Source: Camarhynchus parvulus
Lineage: Eukaryota; Chordata; Aves; Passeriformes; Thraupidae
Reading direction: 5' to 3'
Assembly: GCF_901933205.1 (NCBI RefSeq)
Contig: NC_044571.1
Location: forward strand, 53,977,530 to 54,041,529
DNA: 64,000 bases
Both the position numbers and the translations under genes were made by a program. This document shows, piece by piece, positions 25,652 through 38,719 of this stretch (position 1 is the stretch's first letter; each line of letters begins with the position of its first letter). A model generated the notes under the pieces. The model saw only the letters and a program-made list of their open reading frames with translations. It ran no database searches and was not told where the DNA came from.

Positions 25652-25875
25652 TAATGTAGATATAAAAGAGCAGAAAATAAAAGAATATGTATTTATTCAA
25701 TGTGAGGCTTCTTTACGTCTGTGATTGTTTTCATAAACATGTGCCTGTTGACTGATAGTATTGCAGTCATGCTAGATTTCAATATGTTTTTTGAGTGAGA
25801 ACCTGTCTTTAGTTCAAACTGAGTTAAGTATTGACTGAACCAGGAGAAGAAAGCAATGTAAAACTAACAAGGGAG

Positions 25876-25943
25876 AGAATGGATAGCTGAGATGTTCAGT
25901 ACAAGGTAGAATGGATAGCTGAAAAGTGTGCTCAGTACAAGGT
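25876..25943. repeat. Tandem duplication, 32- and 36-bp units
   Basis: AGAATGGATAGCTGA, a short variable part, then CAGTACAAGGT occurs at 25876-25907 and again at 25908-25943. The second unit is longer by 4 bp in the middle. Confidence 0.85.
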
Positions 25944-26640
25944 AGCAAAAAAGCACAAATATTTTATGTTGTAAACTCTTCTACAACAAACAAGGTAGAA
26001 CATCCCTGCTGTCAAAAATCCTAAGGGAGAGGCAAGTAAGAGATGCTACCTGAACAAAAATTGCTGAAAACCTGAGGGAAAAATTAACACCAATTTTCTC
26101 CTACAACATTTTAAAATAGATATTTTTGAGAGTTTTATGCTGAATGAAGGAATGAAGATCTCAAAGTTGCAAATTCCTTAGTGTATTTTAAGATGCTCTT
26201 TAGGCATACTGGTTTGTGCCAATCACATATTATGCCCAGTAATTCAAGTTGCAGACTAGGACTTTGTCACTGTTTTACCATGATCAGCCACAAAACACTT
26301 CTTACACATCTTTCATCCTTTTCCCCTTAAACTCTACTAATATTTGAAGTTGTCTTAAAGTAGCATTAACCATAAAATTAAAATTATAAACCTAACTGTG
26401 AAGAAATGAAACTGCAAATTGTGCAAACTACAGAGCCAGGACAACAGTGTTGTGTAGATAGGTGTGCATGTGTTCCTTTATTCTACTTAGAATTTACAGC
26501 TCCATCTGCTTAGATTAATTTTTGGATGCTAAATGACTAGCAAGTTTTCACAGGGAAACTTACTCTTCTTTCAATCTTTGCACATAAAATTTCAATCACA
26601 GATATTCTTCTATAAAATTCCTTCCAGTAAATTTACCAGT

Positions 26641-26660
26641 ACATATATATATATATATAT
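26641..26660. repeat. AT dinucleotide microsatellite
   Basis: A short alternating AT run following ACAT. It is a simple repeat. Confidence 0.9.
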
Positions 26661-27840
26661 GGAACATAATTGGATTACCTTCACTCTACACATCCTCTCT
26701 TTATAACAAAAAGACATGGAAGTCACCCATCGATTTTTTAGCTAGCTATTGTAGTCTCTGTAGACATTTTTTCCATTATCTGGAGAAGAACATCTTTGGT
26801 GCAATGGAAAACTGCTAGCCCTGCAGCTGGAACACAGCAGTTTTCAGGACCCTTAGCATTTTCCTTGAATTTTTGGGGGTTTTTTTATCCCTGTGACCTA
26901 AAAATTGCAATACACTAAAGGACTCCATGTTCTTTAATTATTAATGAAGAACCAAGACTAAAACATTGATTTTTATTCTAGAACTACATTATTACTGAAA
27001 AATAGTATTGATAATCTATTTTAGATAAGAACTAGCAAAACAATTCTAAAATATTCTTTATGTATCCAATCTTTTGGGAATTTTATGTCACCTAAAGTAC
27101 ATGGAGGCCATTCTCCACAATCTGTTTCCTGAATTCTTTTTCAGTATCTCAGTGCCTGTTTCAGAGTGTTATGGAATTTTTCATTCTACAGTTTTAAATA
27201 GCTCATCTATTTTTCAGATACCATTTGAAATAGAACCCCTGTAGTCCTGGAAAGCCAGAAGAAAATGTTTTGAACTAGCATGTCGACTCTCAGAGAGTTC
27301 TGACAGCAACATGCAAAATAATATAGCGATACAGTCTTTCCCTTTCACCTGTTTCCTCTTGAGGTGATCAGCAAGAACTCATTAACAGAGCTTCCCATAC
27401 CATTTTGTAAGTGTTGCTCCAACAGGCTATGCTGAGGATTTAATAGGACTTTCATCTAAAAAGAAGAGAAAAAGATGCTTAAAAGATGAATAGCACAAGC
27501 TCTCACTTTTTGCAATATAGTTATACTCTATTTCAAGGTTTACATGACATTTAGAGGTAAAAACTGTATGTACTTTAATAATAAGAGTATATCCCTGTGG
27601 TGTATCCCTGCACAGTTTACTTACGGGATGGAAATTCTTCACTACAATCTGTGTCACTAGTAAACTCTTATTTAAAAGCTGTGGGAATTTTAAGCAAATT
27701 TAAAGCACACAACCAAGCTGAAGTCCGTGTCAAAATATGGGTCAATAAGCTGAATTTAGGACTCAGTTTCTGTTCAAAAGACAGCATGTGTTCAAGGCCA
27801 GGATGAGGATAGAATTTAGATGTTCCCAGGTTTTGCAAAT

Positions 27841-27864
27841 TGTTGTTACGATATCGTAACTACA
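27841..27864. repeat. 24-bp palindrome, one mismatched pair
   Basis: TGTTGTTACGAT meets its near reverse complement ATCGTAACTACA with no spacer. The inner 16 bp (27845-27860, GTTACGATATCGTAAC) is perfect and holds two CpG sites in CpG-poor DNA. It could be a dimeric factor site, but no family is assigned. Confidence 0.75.
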
Positions 27865-28649
27865 GGGTCTAGAAACTTAAAAAGAATTACTCTTGTCTTG
27901 AGGCTAATAATACATTGGATTAAAATGTCATTATTATGGAAAATGGCAGTCTGATTTTAATCTTTGAAGAAAGAGAAATTAAAGAGAGACTCCAGTCATA
28001 TTTGGACCTAATCCAAAGCATAAACTGTTTTATGTTTCTGGTGCTGTTTTTGAAATTCATCCCTTTTAGTAAAAAGCTATTAGATTCATCTGTGGATTAG
28101 AACTTTTATATCTGATTTACAGATTGCTGACTTGTTAAATTAACTTCCCTCAAAAAAAGGAACTTTAAAAAGATAATCATCTCAATTTAAAGAAGGTGCT
28201 GTGCTTTTTCTTAAAATAGTTGCAGCAACTCAAATACAACAGAATTTATCTGCTATATTCAGATATTACTAGTTTTGAACAAAATACCTGGAATATGTAT
28301 TAAAGATCTTTATGTGTTATTAACAGTGTAAGTAGAGATAATGTAATTTTCTGTTTATTTAAGTCTGGTTAGTGGAGCACTCTGCTTTTCTTAAGAGGTT
28401 TCTTAGTAGAAAGCAGTGATTTCTCATTCTAACATCAATCTATTAAATAAAAAGACATTCAGAATAATAGATTTTCAATTATTGAGATGGAGACTTCAAG
28501 GAGCCATTCAAAATTCTTTGCAAGTACACCCTCTAATAAGAATTTTCCATTCTTAAATAAGATTTGTAACTGCATTCTCCAAGACAAACTTCTGAAAACT
28601 AGACTGTAGACAAACACAAGTTATAGGGTTTAAGTAAAGAATAATTGCA

Positions 28650-28730
28650 TGGAATCTTATGCCATGTGGAAGATGAGACTAGATATTTTAGTGATCCTTT
28701 CTGGTCTGATAGTCCATGAATAGATGAATT
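28650..28730 (+). mobile_element. Old CR1-like 3' tail (tentative)
   Basis: GATGAGACTAGATATTTTAG, then TGATCCTTTCTGGTCTGATA and TCCATGAATAGATGAAT, resembles the 3' end of ancient amniote CR1/L3-type LINEs (the pattern GATGATCTnnnGGTCCYTTCTGGYCTT followed by short direct repeats). It is short and diverged, so a chance match is possible. Confidence 0.4.
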
Positions 28731-31562
28731 TTTCAGGTGTTAATTTTATTCCACATTACAAACCTAAACTCTAGAAAAGCACTTGAAAAGCATTGGTAGC
28801 AGAAAATAAAAAAACTCCAAAGTTTAAAACAGTCTCTTTTTTTTTTTTAGTTGGTAGTTAAGAATATTCCCATGTTTCTAGCTAAATGATCTTAGAATTT
28901 TGTGTATTTTAAGGGAAATTCCTTTATTCCCTTTTTTTTTCTTTACAAAAATATTTGCATTCCTTTTCGAAATTAGGTTTGCAGTTTTTGTAAGTGCATT
29001 AGAGTCTAAGCTCTTTAATGATGCTGGAATGTGCTATGTGATCTTTGAAAGAGGATAATTAACAATAGAATACAATTAATATTAGGTAAGAATTAGGCTG
29101 TGTCCTTTGACAAATTCAGGCAAATAATCTGGTATTCAACTTGTTTAATAATAGCAGATAGTTGCACAATAAGGATTTTGTTTTCTTAGACCCCATAATT
29201 TGGTTAGCAAATGTCAGTAATATGGGAATTAAAGACTGGAGCTGGAAAGTTCAAGTGTGTTTGTTATAAGCTTCTATAAACCTGATGCAGTTGGTGGCCA
29301 TTTCAGGGTTGCAGTTTATTGCAAGCTTTGTTATTTGCACTTTCTTTTACCCAAGTTGCCAGCCATATGAGAAGAACAGAACAATCTGCCTGTGCCAATG
29401 CAGTATGTAGGCTTTGCTATGTACCTACTTAAATGTAATGACCATTGATTTCCTTTATGAGAGTCCATGAATTTTTATAATAAGTGTAAGATAGCATAAC
29501 AATTCTGTACTTATTTAGAGCCCTGTGCCAAAACTACAGACCATCCTGAATAGATTGTTGGCTCAATACCATGACAAAAAAGTACTTAGAGCAGGAAAAT
29601 TTGGCTTATTGGAACCTTATTTGTACAACACCAGGAGTCCAAGACAAGCAGAAAGTCATTCTTAACTATAACTATAATCTTTTAACATATTTAGCAAAAA
29701 TAACAGGCCATCTATTCAGTGTCTACAGAAATATAAAATCTGAATGCTATCAGGATTGCATTTCCCCTACCCTTACTCTGCATTGTCCTCCCCCCTTTTT
29801 TTTTTTCTTTCTTTATGTATGAAGAATTTGTGCATCAAGGAGAATTTTCACATATGCTTGAAACTCCTGTTATCCCATTAAACAAAAAAACATGTATACG
29901 GGGAAAAACTGGAGCAGTCTTAATGGAAGAAATAGATGTTTGAATCAGTCCAGGTAGGGAAAACCTCAAATTACTGGTTGACATATTGAGCCAATAATCC
30001 TGTTTATAAACATATTTGACTACAATTTAGACAGCTGACACTATAAAACTAAATGTATCTGAGCTTCTTAATATAATACATACGTCACAGTACAAGCCAC
30101 TAGACTTCTAAGAGTGAGTTACAGACTTACTTCTTTGCTCTCTTTCTCTTAGGAAACTAGTTTATTGCAGTCTGGAAGTAAATATAGTTTATTTTAAAGA
30201 TTTTTATTATTGCAATTTGCCATTGATTCCATGGAGATGTGAAGGCTGACAGAGGAATTCTGTGGATGGCTGCAAAGCCAGTGTTTACTTCTCTGTGGCA
30301 AAAATAAAAACATACTTTGCCACTTTAAACAGCCCTTTTATTTTCCAACTTGTGTATTAAATCATCAAGTCAGTGATGCCATCTGTCTTATCACTCTGAA
30401 TCTTTTATGACTTGCAATATAAAAATAGCTTACTAGAGAAATATTTCAAAAATCTAATGTATTAAAAAAAAAAAGCTAAATATTTGTAATTATGTCTTTG
30501 GCTGTCTGCAGTTAAAAATTTCTGATCTTGTACTCCTTCCAATTAACTAAAAATCCATTTCTGACTAATGTTTAATTTGTGTCCTGCTACATTCATACAA
30601 CTACACAGCAAAGGCACAAGGTACTAGATTGTACAAGTTTGATTTCAAAGACAGTGTGGGTTTTAAGTTATGTTTAAAATGTTGATCACTGCAGATATTT
30701 TTCCTTCTAATCTAGTTTAACTTTTCTTGAGGCAATGGTACTGTGGAGGATGCTTCAGTCATTCCCTTTTGGCAGTGATTCTTGTTGAACTGCCTGGCAT
30801 GGAAGGATACCTGTAAGACAGAAGCCTGCAATCTTTCTGCCTAATTATAACTCTTAGTGAAGATTCCTAAATTAGGGGCCACACCTGCTCATTTCAGACA
30901 GTCTATGAATTCCCAAATACAAAGGACATTCCAATATGGAGAATAAACTATTAAACTTATTACATCAAATAAAAATAAAAAGTAGGTAGCATGAAGGACA
31001 TAGATAAGTTGTGGGAGGAAACTTGGTGTTACTGGGGGATTTTGTGCATAGCAAAAGTGTATAAGCGACAGAAAATGTTTTATGATATGTAGCCTCATTT
31101 CTAGTTACAGAGCACCAATTTCTTTGTCAAAAAAGCTTAAAATCATTGCTATTCGATATCACTAAGAGCTTGATCTCTGCAAACTCATTATAAAGATACT
31201 GCCCACATCTATAATTTTAAGAAAGTCTTGGTGGAAGTTCAAGAACTGATAATCCACTGTACTCAGCCAATGTTTGCTGAATTGCTGGGTGCAGTTTTGC
31301 TTCTGTCAACAGGCGCTCCCAGAAACATGGCCAAAGCTCTGATCAGAAGCCATCAGCTACAAGAGACCGTTTTCAAGGGGAGGTATGATTGCAACAAGGT
31401 TTGGCTCCCATAAAAAATACCACTATATTGGACTGCATTAACATAACATTATTGGAAACCTTTCACAAAAAAGGAAAATTGGACAAAATAGTTCTTTACT
31501 ACATCCCACCTATCTTAGCAGATAAACATGACTCTTCCAACAGTCACATCTTACATAAAAAT

Positions 31563-31860
31563 TTAAAATCATAGAATATCCTTAGTTGAAAGGGACCCAC
31601 AAGGATCATCCAGTCGAACTCCTGACCCTGCACAGCGCCATCTCCAAGAGTCACACCATGTGTCTGAGAGCATTGTCCAAACACTTTTTGAACTTTGTCA
31701 GGCTTAACACTTCCCACTCCCCTCCTCCCTGGGGAGCCCAACCAGTGCCCAGCCTCCATTTGGATGCAGAATATATCCAGCCTCAACCTCTCCCGATACA
31801 GCATCTTGCTGTTCCCTCGAATACTATAGTTGGTCATCAGAGAGAAGTGACCAGCGCCAG
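31563..31860 (-). mobile_element. CR1 LINE 3' end, minus strand
   Basis: The plus strand starts AATCATAGAATATCC, the reverse complement of the CR1 terminus. Read on the minus strand it has the end of ORF2 and the 3' UTR: GGGAGAGGTTGAGGCTGGAT, GGAGATGGCGCTGTGCAGGG and the tail GACTGGATGATCCTTGTGGG with TCCCTTTCAACT. This tail closely resembles the tail of the SINE at 21057. It is 5'-truncated and non-coding, and it is the only minus-strand CR1 in the window. Confidence 0.85.
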
Positions 31861-34787
31861 CCACAAATTTAAATCAGAAGTTGTTTTCATGCAATGCAAT
31901 AAAGCTAGACAAGTTCTTTGTCATTATCTACTATCTTTGGAAAGACGTAACGGTTTAAACCTTTCTCTTTCCGGAATCATTTACTGGGGAAAATATTAGT
32001 CCTCATTTAAGTGTGTTAGCCAGGAAGCATTTTACTCTGTGCTCCATAGTAATTATTTCTCATTGCCTCCAATCCCAAGTATGGCACACTAAAAACATAA
32101 TTAAATATCAACTAAGTAGATTGTCTGGGTTGTCTTTTCCCTCATTTTAGGTTAGTGTCACAGCCACTGAACTCTAAAACCAAAGTGGGAATCAGTCCAT
32201 GTAATCCCGTCTGCAATGGAACGTGTGTCTAGGTCTGTCTAGCCTGGTAGTCCTGTTAAGGGCATCTCACCAACATTAAGAAAGGTTAGATTGCCATCCA
32301 CTGGTATCCAGACCTTAAGATAGGTATAATAAAAAGATGTAAGCAGCTGACTAAGGTGGTCTGGATTTCAGTTTACTGGTGTAAAATATGATTGTAGCTC
32401 TGTACCAGCTTTATTGAAAAATTAGAAACTTTCTCTCAGTGGCCTGGATCAACTTTTTGCCAAATTTGGTGCGCTAGATTTCACTCTCATTATCTTGATA
32501 ATGTTGCATTCTGTTTGGAATCAAAATCTAAAAGCGGTCACAGTATTTTTTCTGCAAAATTACCATGAACTGACCCTTAATAACAAATTTTAATGTGCTA
32601 ACCTTATTCACAATCATCAGTAAATAACAAAATGGTACAAAAAGCAATTAACATAAATTAAAACATAAATTTTAAACAGCAAGCTCTTAAAAAAACTTTA
32701 ATCAGACATCTACTGACTCAAGATGTAATTCTGTTGACACCAAAGACAGGTCATATATTATTTTAATTTCTTCTATCTAGCTTGCTAGTTTCTTTTTCTT
32801 ATAATAGCATATATCACTGCAGTATCTAAGTGTCACTGAAGAAATAGTAACTGCTCTAACAACTGGCCAGTAATGTAATTTTTTTTTTCTCTCTCTGCTT
32901 AAGGCAATTAATACATACTTTTCTTTTTATGGTTTTAACCCCATCTCATCTTTCTTTTTCTTATCTTCTGTTTTAGTACCTCTTCCCTTCTGGAGTGCCA
33001 TTTACAGTGATATTTGGAGAAATTTGATATATTAATTGAAAGGGTGTTCAATTCAGGTTTATTTTAGTCTGGTCAGCCAAAGTTTTGATGCTGTTACACA
33101 TATTTCTTTAATCTCCCCACAACAACTCCTACAGATAACAATTACAAATGCAAGTCATCTTTATGAGGACAGACATAGTTCATGAGTTATGTCAAGCTTT
33201 AGAGACAGAGATTCATTTTGAAGGTGGAAGGTGGCTGATATGAGAATGACTGTTTCAGGTGTCATCACATTAAGCAATGTTCTGGGAGAAGATGGTGATT
33301 TTATTTTATTTTTATGAATAAGGAGATGCCCACATTCTGAATTTGTTTAATTTTTTACTTATGGTGCTGCTAACACAATCCAGATATTAACAAGATTCCA
33401 AGGAAATGTCAAAATGTGATGATCTATCACTATGAAGATGGGATAGAAGGATATCTTTTATTGTCCACTACTGAAAAGAATTTTTAATTCCCAGTAAAGA
33501 CTCATCTGTCAGTCTTGCCTGAAAGAAAATTAGGAAAAGAGGTAGTTCACTTCAAATCCACAACTTTAAGGATATTCTATTTCAAAATTAGATAGGATGC
33601 TATTGGTGGAAAATAACATCAGAGACACATATCAAAGAAGCTTCAAAACAAAACAGAAAGATAGAAATAAAGAAAGCTTTCAGGTTAGTTTCAGGATAAT
33701 AAAACAAACAGGCTGATCAATCACAACAAATACATGTTTTGTATGTACTAATTAAGACCACTGACACCTTGAAGTATCTTGTTTATGTACTTTGCACTAT
33801 CCGCAGAACAATTTAAATTCTCACAGCTGTTGTCAAAAGTCAGTCTTAGTCCATTACTTTAATTAATCTATGCTCATTATCAGGATAGCAGTCTTTCTAT
33901 GAACATAAAGTCAAAGGAGAAGATGTATCATTAGTAGAATTTTTCAAGCAATTTGCAGGATACTGAGACATTAAATATTTTCTACCCTTAATGGAGTTCT
34001 TTGATATGTAACAATAACAAAGACATCTCTAAATACAATCTTCAAATAAATACTTGAAGGTTTGTAAATCTGGTGGATAACAGAAAATGCCATTCACGCT
34101 GTCTGCTTTCTTATTTCTTAATAAATTAAGGGGTGTTGCATAGAACATATGGCTTTATGACAATCTAAATATTCATCCAAGATTGTGAAAAAATACCACC
34201 TGTTACAAACAAAATATGTTATTACCGTGACTTATTAAGAAAAGAAAAAATGGGGAGTGAATTCTGCTGTAGAAAAATGTACAACTGACTTGATATTTCC
34301 CTTTCTTTCCTTGTTCCTCTTTTTATGGATATGGTATAGCTTGTATAGATAATATGAAAACATATGTTGCAATTATTTTATTTTTTTAGGCTGAAAATAT
34401 GTTCCTTACTGGTATTCTAATTAAAAGTTAAATACATAACTTAAAATTACATTAGATTTGAATTAAAAGTAAAAAGGTAATATATAAGGGGAAATGCTGC
34501 AGGAATATTTGATAATCATAAGCAAATATTATGACTCCAGCAAGTTAATTCTAGATGTTGTATTTGAAAAACAAACAAATGTAAATCCAAATCTGTAAAC
34601 ATGTGGATATTCCCACACACACTTCTTCTTCTCAACAGTAATGAATACAATAAACAAATAATTCTGAAAAAACCTCTCAATAATATTTAAATTACCTGCC
34701 AGTTAAGAAAGCACAGTCAAAGACAAAAGGAGGGCACAAGAACTGAAAAACTCAAAGACAACAAAATGTAGCACATATGGTTTTGCC

Positions 34788-34893
34788 TTTTTTGGTTTTT
34801 TTTTTTTTTTTTGTTTTGTTTTGTTTCTATTTTGGGGGGGGTTGTTTGTTTGTTTGTCTTTTTGTTTTTTGGTTGTTTTTTTTTTTTTGTTAA
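34788..34893. repeat. T/G-rich low-complexity tract
   Basis: T runs are interspersed with single G, plus one run of 8 G and TTTG repeats. The minus-strand lysine/threonine-rich open frames across it are artefacts of A-rich composition. Confidence 0.85.
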
Positions 34894-37721
34894 AGGGGCA
34901 AGCAAGCAGCTCAGTCATTTCCTATCAACAGAACAATGAATACAAGCTTTAATCAAAAATATACAACAGTATGTACCTGTCACCCTTATATCTAAAGTAT
35001 TTCAAATTCTTCTTCTCTGTGATCACATGATGAGAGTTTAAAAATGGACTAGAAAATGATTAGAATCCAGTCTGTTTAAGGTCTCAAATGGCAGAAAAGC
35101 TTAATGTTTCTATATTATATTCCTTTTTATTTTTTTGGGGGGGAGCAGGGTGTTGGATTAAGTGATATGTTAAATGTCTTTGTGATTTTAATTTGCCTTG
35201 TGATCTGCAAGGACAGGTATTGAAATTTTAACAAAATCAGCCAATAATAACTTTCAAGAGGTACAGGCAATTTATGTTACTGAGTAATACATTGAAAACA
35301 AAGTTAATTGGATACAGAACAAGTCATCAATATTTTTAAGAATGAGAACTACTGATATTTATTAATTTGTCCTCTACTAATAACTATATTAGGCCTCATA
35401 GTGAAATATGCATTAAACTTCAGCATGCAGAGAGGCCAAAGAAAAATCAATTTTAAATAATGCTGCTGAAAAGATACCATCTTAGTAAAATGATGTACAC
35501 ATACTTAGTAAAACGAAAGAAACAAACAAAAATTATTGAGTTTTGTAAGGGTCTGCATAAAAGACAAAGTTTTTAAAATAACATCATATCTCTCATCACT
35601 ACATTCTGATGATGGACATGCCAGGTTGTATGTCCACTATGAGGTCATTAGAGTGATCAAATTTTAAATTGCCACCCAAAATTTGGCGTCTCCAGCACTG
35701 ATCATTTTTTCAAAGCATCTTTGATTAATTGTAGATAGCCTAAAGAGCAATGCATTATTCAAATGCTCCTGCTGACTTGGTCACTGCTCACATCTTGGAT
35801 TTAATGTTTTTTGTACTTAAGGACATAAATATTGGTGCATCCTGATAAATATAATTTGGCCATTAGTAGTAGAAGGTTGTAGACCTTGCACTGACCTGAC
35901 TCTGCAGGGTCTCAACATTTGTCTGGGCTTGTCCTGTCAGCTGGTTTGAACTCCTCAGTACAGCCAGTGGGCTTCAGAGAGCAATTAATCTCAGCCTTAA
36001 ACAGACATTTGCATTTGACCAGCCAATTCTTTGTTGCCTTAATTATATTATTACAGATTTCCCCCACGTATTGTAGATGCGTCCCACTGCTCCCTTTCTG
36101 ATTTGGCGGCTTGCCTGTGCCAATTGTCCTTGTGACAGCATAACATAGATGGTGTTGGAAGACAGAGACCATCTAAATCCTTCCTTGGCATTCGCTGATG
36201 AAAATACAGAGAAATTGCAGGCAGAATGAACCTATTCTGAACTCAATTTACATTAAAAGACAATATAGTTATGCATAGAACCAAGTCTTCTTAGCTTTTG
36301 GGCTCCTAGGGTTTGCCAGTTCAGGTAAATGTGGATATGATCAGAAGAAACAGAGACAGTTGCCTGAACATAGAGCTTTCATATAAAGTTAAAATCACCT
36401 TTGAGATTTTTTGTATTTTTGCTATTGAGCATGCACGTTTCCACACATCTCTGTGCTCTACAATGTTTGTGCTCTGAAAACCATGAAAGAATAATTGGTA
36501 ATGTTTCATGTCTGTAATTTAATTACCTAAAAAGAGAGGAAAATATATAAAAAGGAAGAAAATTAACAATAACTGAAAAACAGTATAAAGTATAATAACC
36601 AATATAAGGTGGATACAAATTTCACAAGCATATATTTACAAAGTTATAAAGGAATTTTTCATGAACAGCAATTGTGTTGGATAGACCACTAAGAGTACTG
36701 CATATGCAGGTACCTGTTATTGTTTCTAATGTTTCTTATTTTATAAGGTATAATCCTGAGCTGGCTAAAAAAATAAATGACCAGACATTAATAGAAAAGT
36801 CAGTAATACACATGTACCTTATTATTAAAAAAATAAAGAACTTAAAAAAATTAGGAAATAAATCATAATAAAGACATTAAACATTTACAAAGGCATAGTT
36901 TTAGTGAATAGGAAGAGTCTCCAAACATATAAATCTATGGGTCGTGTCCTTTAATTTGTCACAGGTCTGCTGAAGTCAATGGAATCATATTTTTCACTGA
37001 ATTAAAATGTATTTTTAAAATAAATTTTTTGTTGTCTGTTATTATATTAGTTTGTTGTCTCGATTTTTATCTGCATTTTTCTTACTTGTTTGTAATTATG
37101 TAGAGTTACATTGTATGCAATCTGAATTTTGTTCAATTATTTGCCATACAATACTTTCCAACAAAAGCTATGCAATGAAATTTGGCTATGATATTCCCAT
37201 TAAAGTCAATGGTTAATGAACTACTAAAATATTTGTTTGCCACTTTTAAAATTTATGAACAAGAAACAAAATTAAAAAGTTCAGTGGCTACAGAAAGTGT
37301 CTTTGTTGTTAAATCTGCTCAGTATTTAGTTGCTCAGCTTGCTGAGCTTCACTGGACACTTAAGTTTTAAATCTGCACTGCTGGTTATTTGAAAAAGCAT
37401 CATCCACCAATACATGGCTTCTAGGATGATGTGGAACGGGCCTGAAAGTGCACAGTTGTTTTCAAATGAAGAAGGAAAATACCAAGAAAGAGAATGATAA
37501 GCCGTTAAAAACATACTTTAAAAAAAAAAAAGATAAAAGAAAAAAAACAGAAATAAAAGAAAAAGATCTTTTTGTGTTCTAGACATAATTTTTAATCTAA
37601 AGTCATAAAAAAATCTGAGGCTACCATTCAGCAGTCAATATATCTTTGTTTATCTAACTAGAATCCAAAGAATGAGAAATATAAAATAATTTAAAAAAAA
37701 ATCCCAAGTATACAATCTCTC

Positions 37722-37775
37722 TCTTTTTTTTTTGTTTGTTGGTTTGTTTTTTGGTTTTTGTTGGTTTTTTTCCCC
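37722..37775. repeat. T/G-rich low-complexity tract
   Basis: A CTCTCT stretch is followed by TTTG/TTGG units on the plus strand, ending in a short C run. Confidence 0.8.
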
Positions 37776-38719
37776 CTGAAGCATATAATCACTAAACAAG
37801 ACAGCATGTTTTACTGAACACAATCTGAAATCATTGCTTGGTAAAGAAAGTACTCAGCAAAACCTGTTCTCCACTTCATAAGTATATAAGACATGAAGAC
37901 TAAAGAATGCAAAGCCTGGAATCATTACAAGAGTAAAGGTAGAAGCATTAGGCTACAAAACACTCATACATTATTTAATATCTCAGCTCTGGCATCAGCG
38001 TGCTCCTTAAATCTCCTTTTCACTGAAATAAAAAATTTATTTGTTAATCATTAAATGGGACAATAAATCTAAGAAAAAAAAAGAAGAATGGCAGTCAAAC
38101 ACTTGTGAACTCAGGAAGCTTTCAGAAGATAAATACCTTGTTCTTTTGGAGTAATCTCTATGGTATGCCACTACTTCAGGGGTCTTGCTTGTGTATAGCA
38201 CATGCTTAGGGTCTTAATTTTGGTGTAGTATATTAAAAGATATTTGGGGACTGGATATGCAAGGAAGAACTGTGAAGAGATGGAAGAGAGAAGGCAGGCA
38301 TGTGGTAACCTGAACATTTTCAGCATGAAAGAAAGATACTGGAGTGAGTCTCAGACAATATAATTCCTTCAATTTGAGACATTACCATATACAAGCTCTC
38401 TTCATGATCTACATTCATATCATGGGTCGTAGTAAATAACTTTTTGGCCACCTGTCTGTTTTGGCACACATGAGAAATGATAACACTTCTGTTCATAGTG
38501 TAAAAGAAGAATCATGCCAGCTGAGGTGCAGTTTTTCTCCATCATCACTGGGCTAAGCACCAAGTATCTTGCTGCTTTATTGACACCTCACTTATTCCGC
38601 TAGTTTGCATTTTTATTTGGGTAATTTTGTCAATACATTAGTGATGGCTTACTTAACAAAATTTGCTGAACACTGAAACCTTTTCCATTTTGGCAAGATA
38701 GCTCTGGGTCCACAATTTT

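Larger units (their letters stand above)
25652..31562. other. AT-rich unique sequence, no gene seen
   Basis: No coding region is recognisable. A tandem duplication at 25876, a palindrome at 27841 and an old CR1-like tail near 28650 are listed separately. A 20-bp (AT)n run sits at 26641-26660, and a C6T12-type run near 29790-29810. The block 30200-30430 looks like a possible conserved non-coding element. Confidence 0.5.
31861..38719. other. AT-rich unique sequence with T/G-rich tracts
   Basis: No gene or interspersed repeat is recognised. T/G tracts at 34788 and 37722 are listed separately, and an A-rich tract lies at 37515-37567. The part 35640-36180 is unusually balanced, contains several CpG-containing words such as TTGGCGTC and GATTTGGCGGC, and is the best candidate here for a conserved non-coding element. 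Confidence 0.5.
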
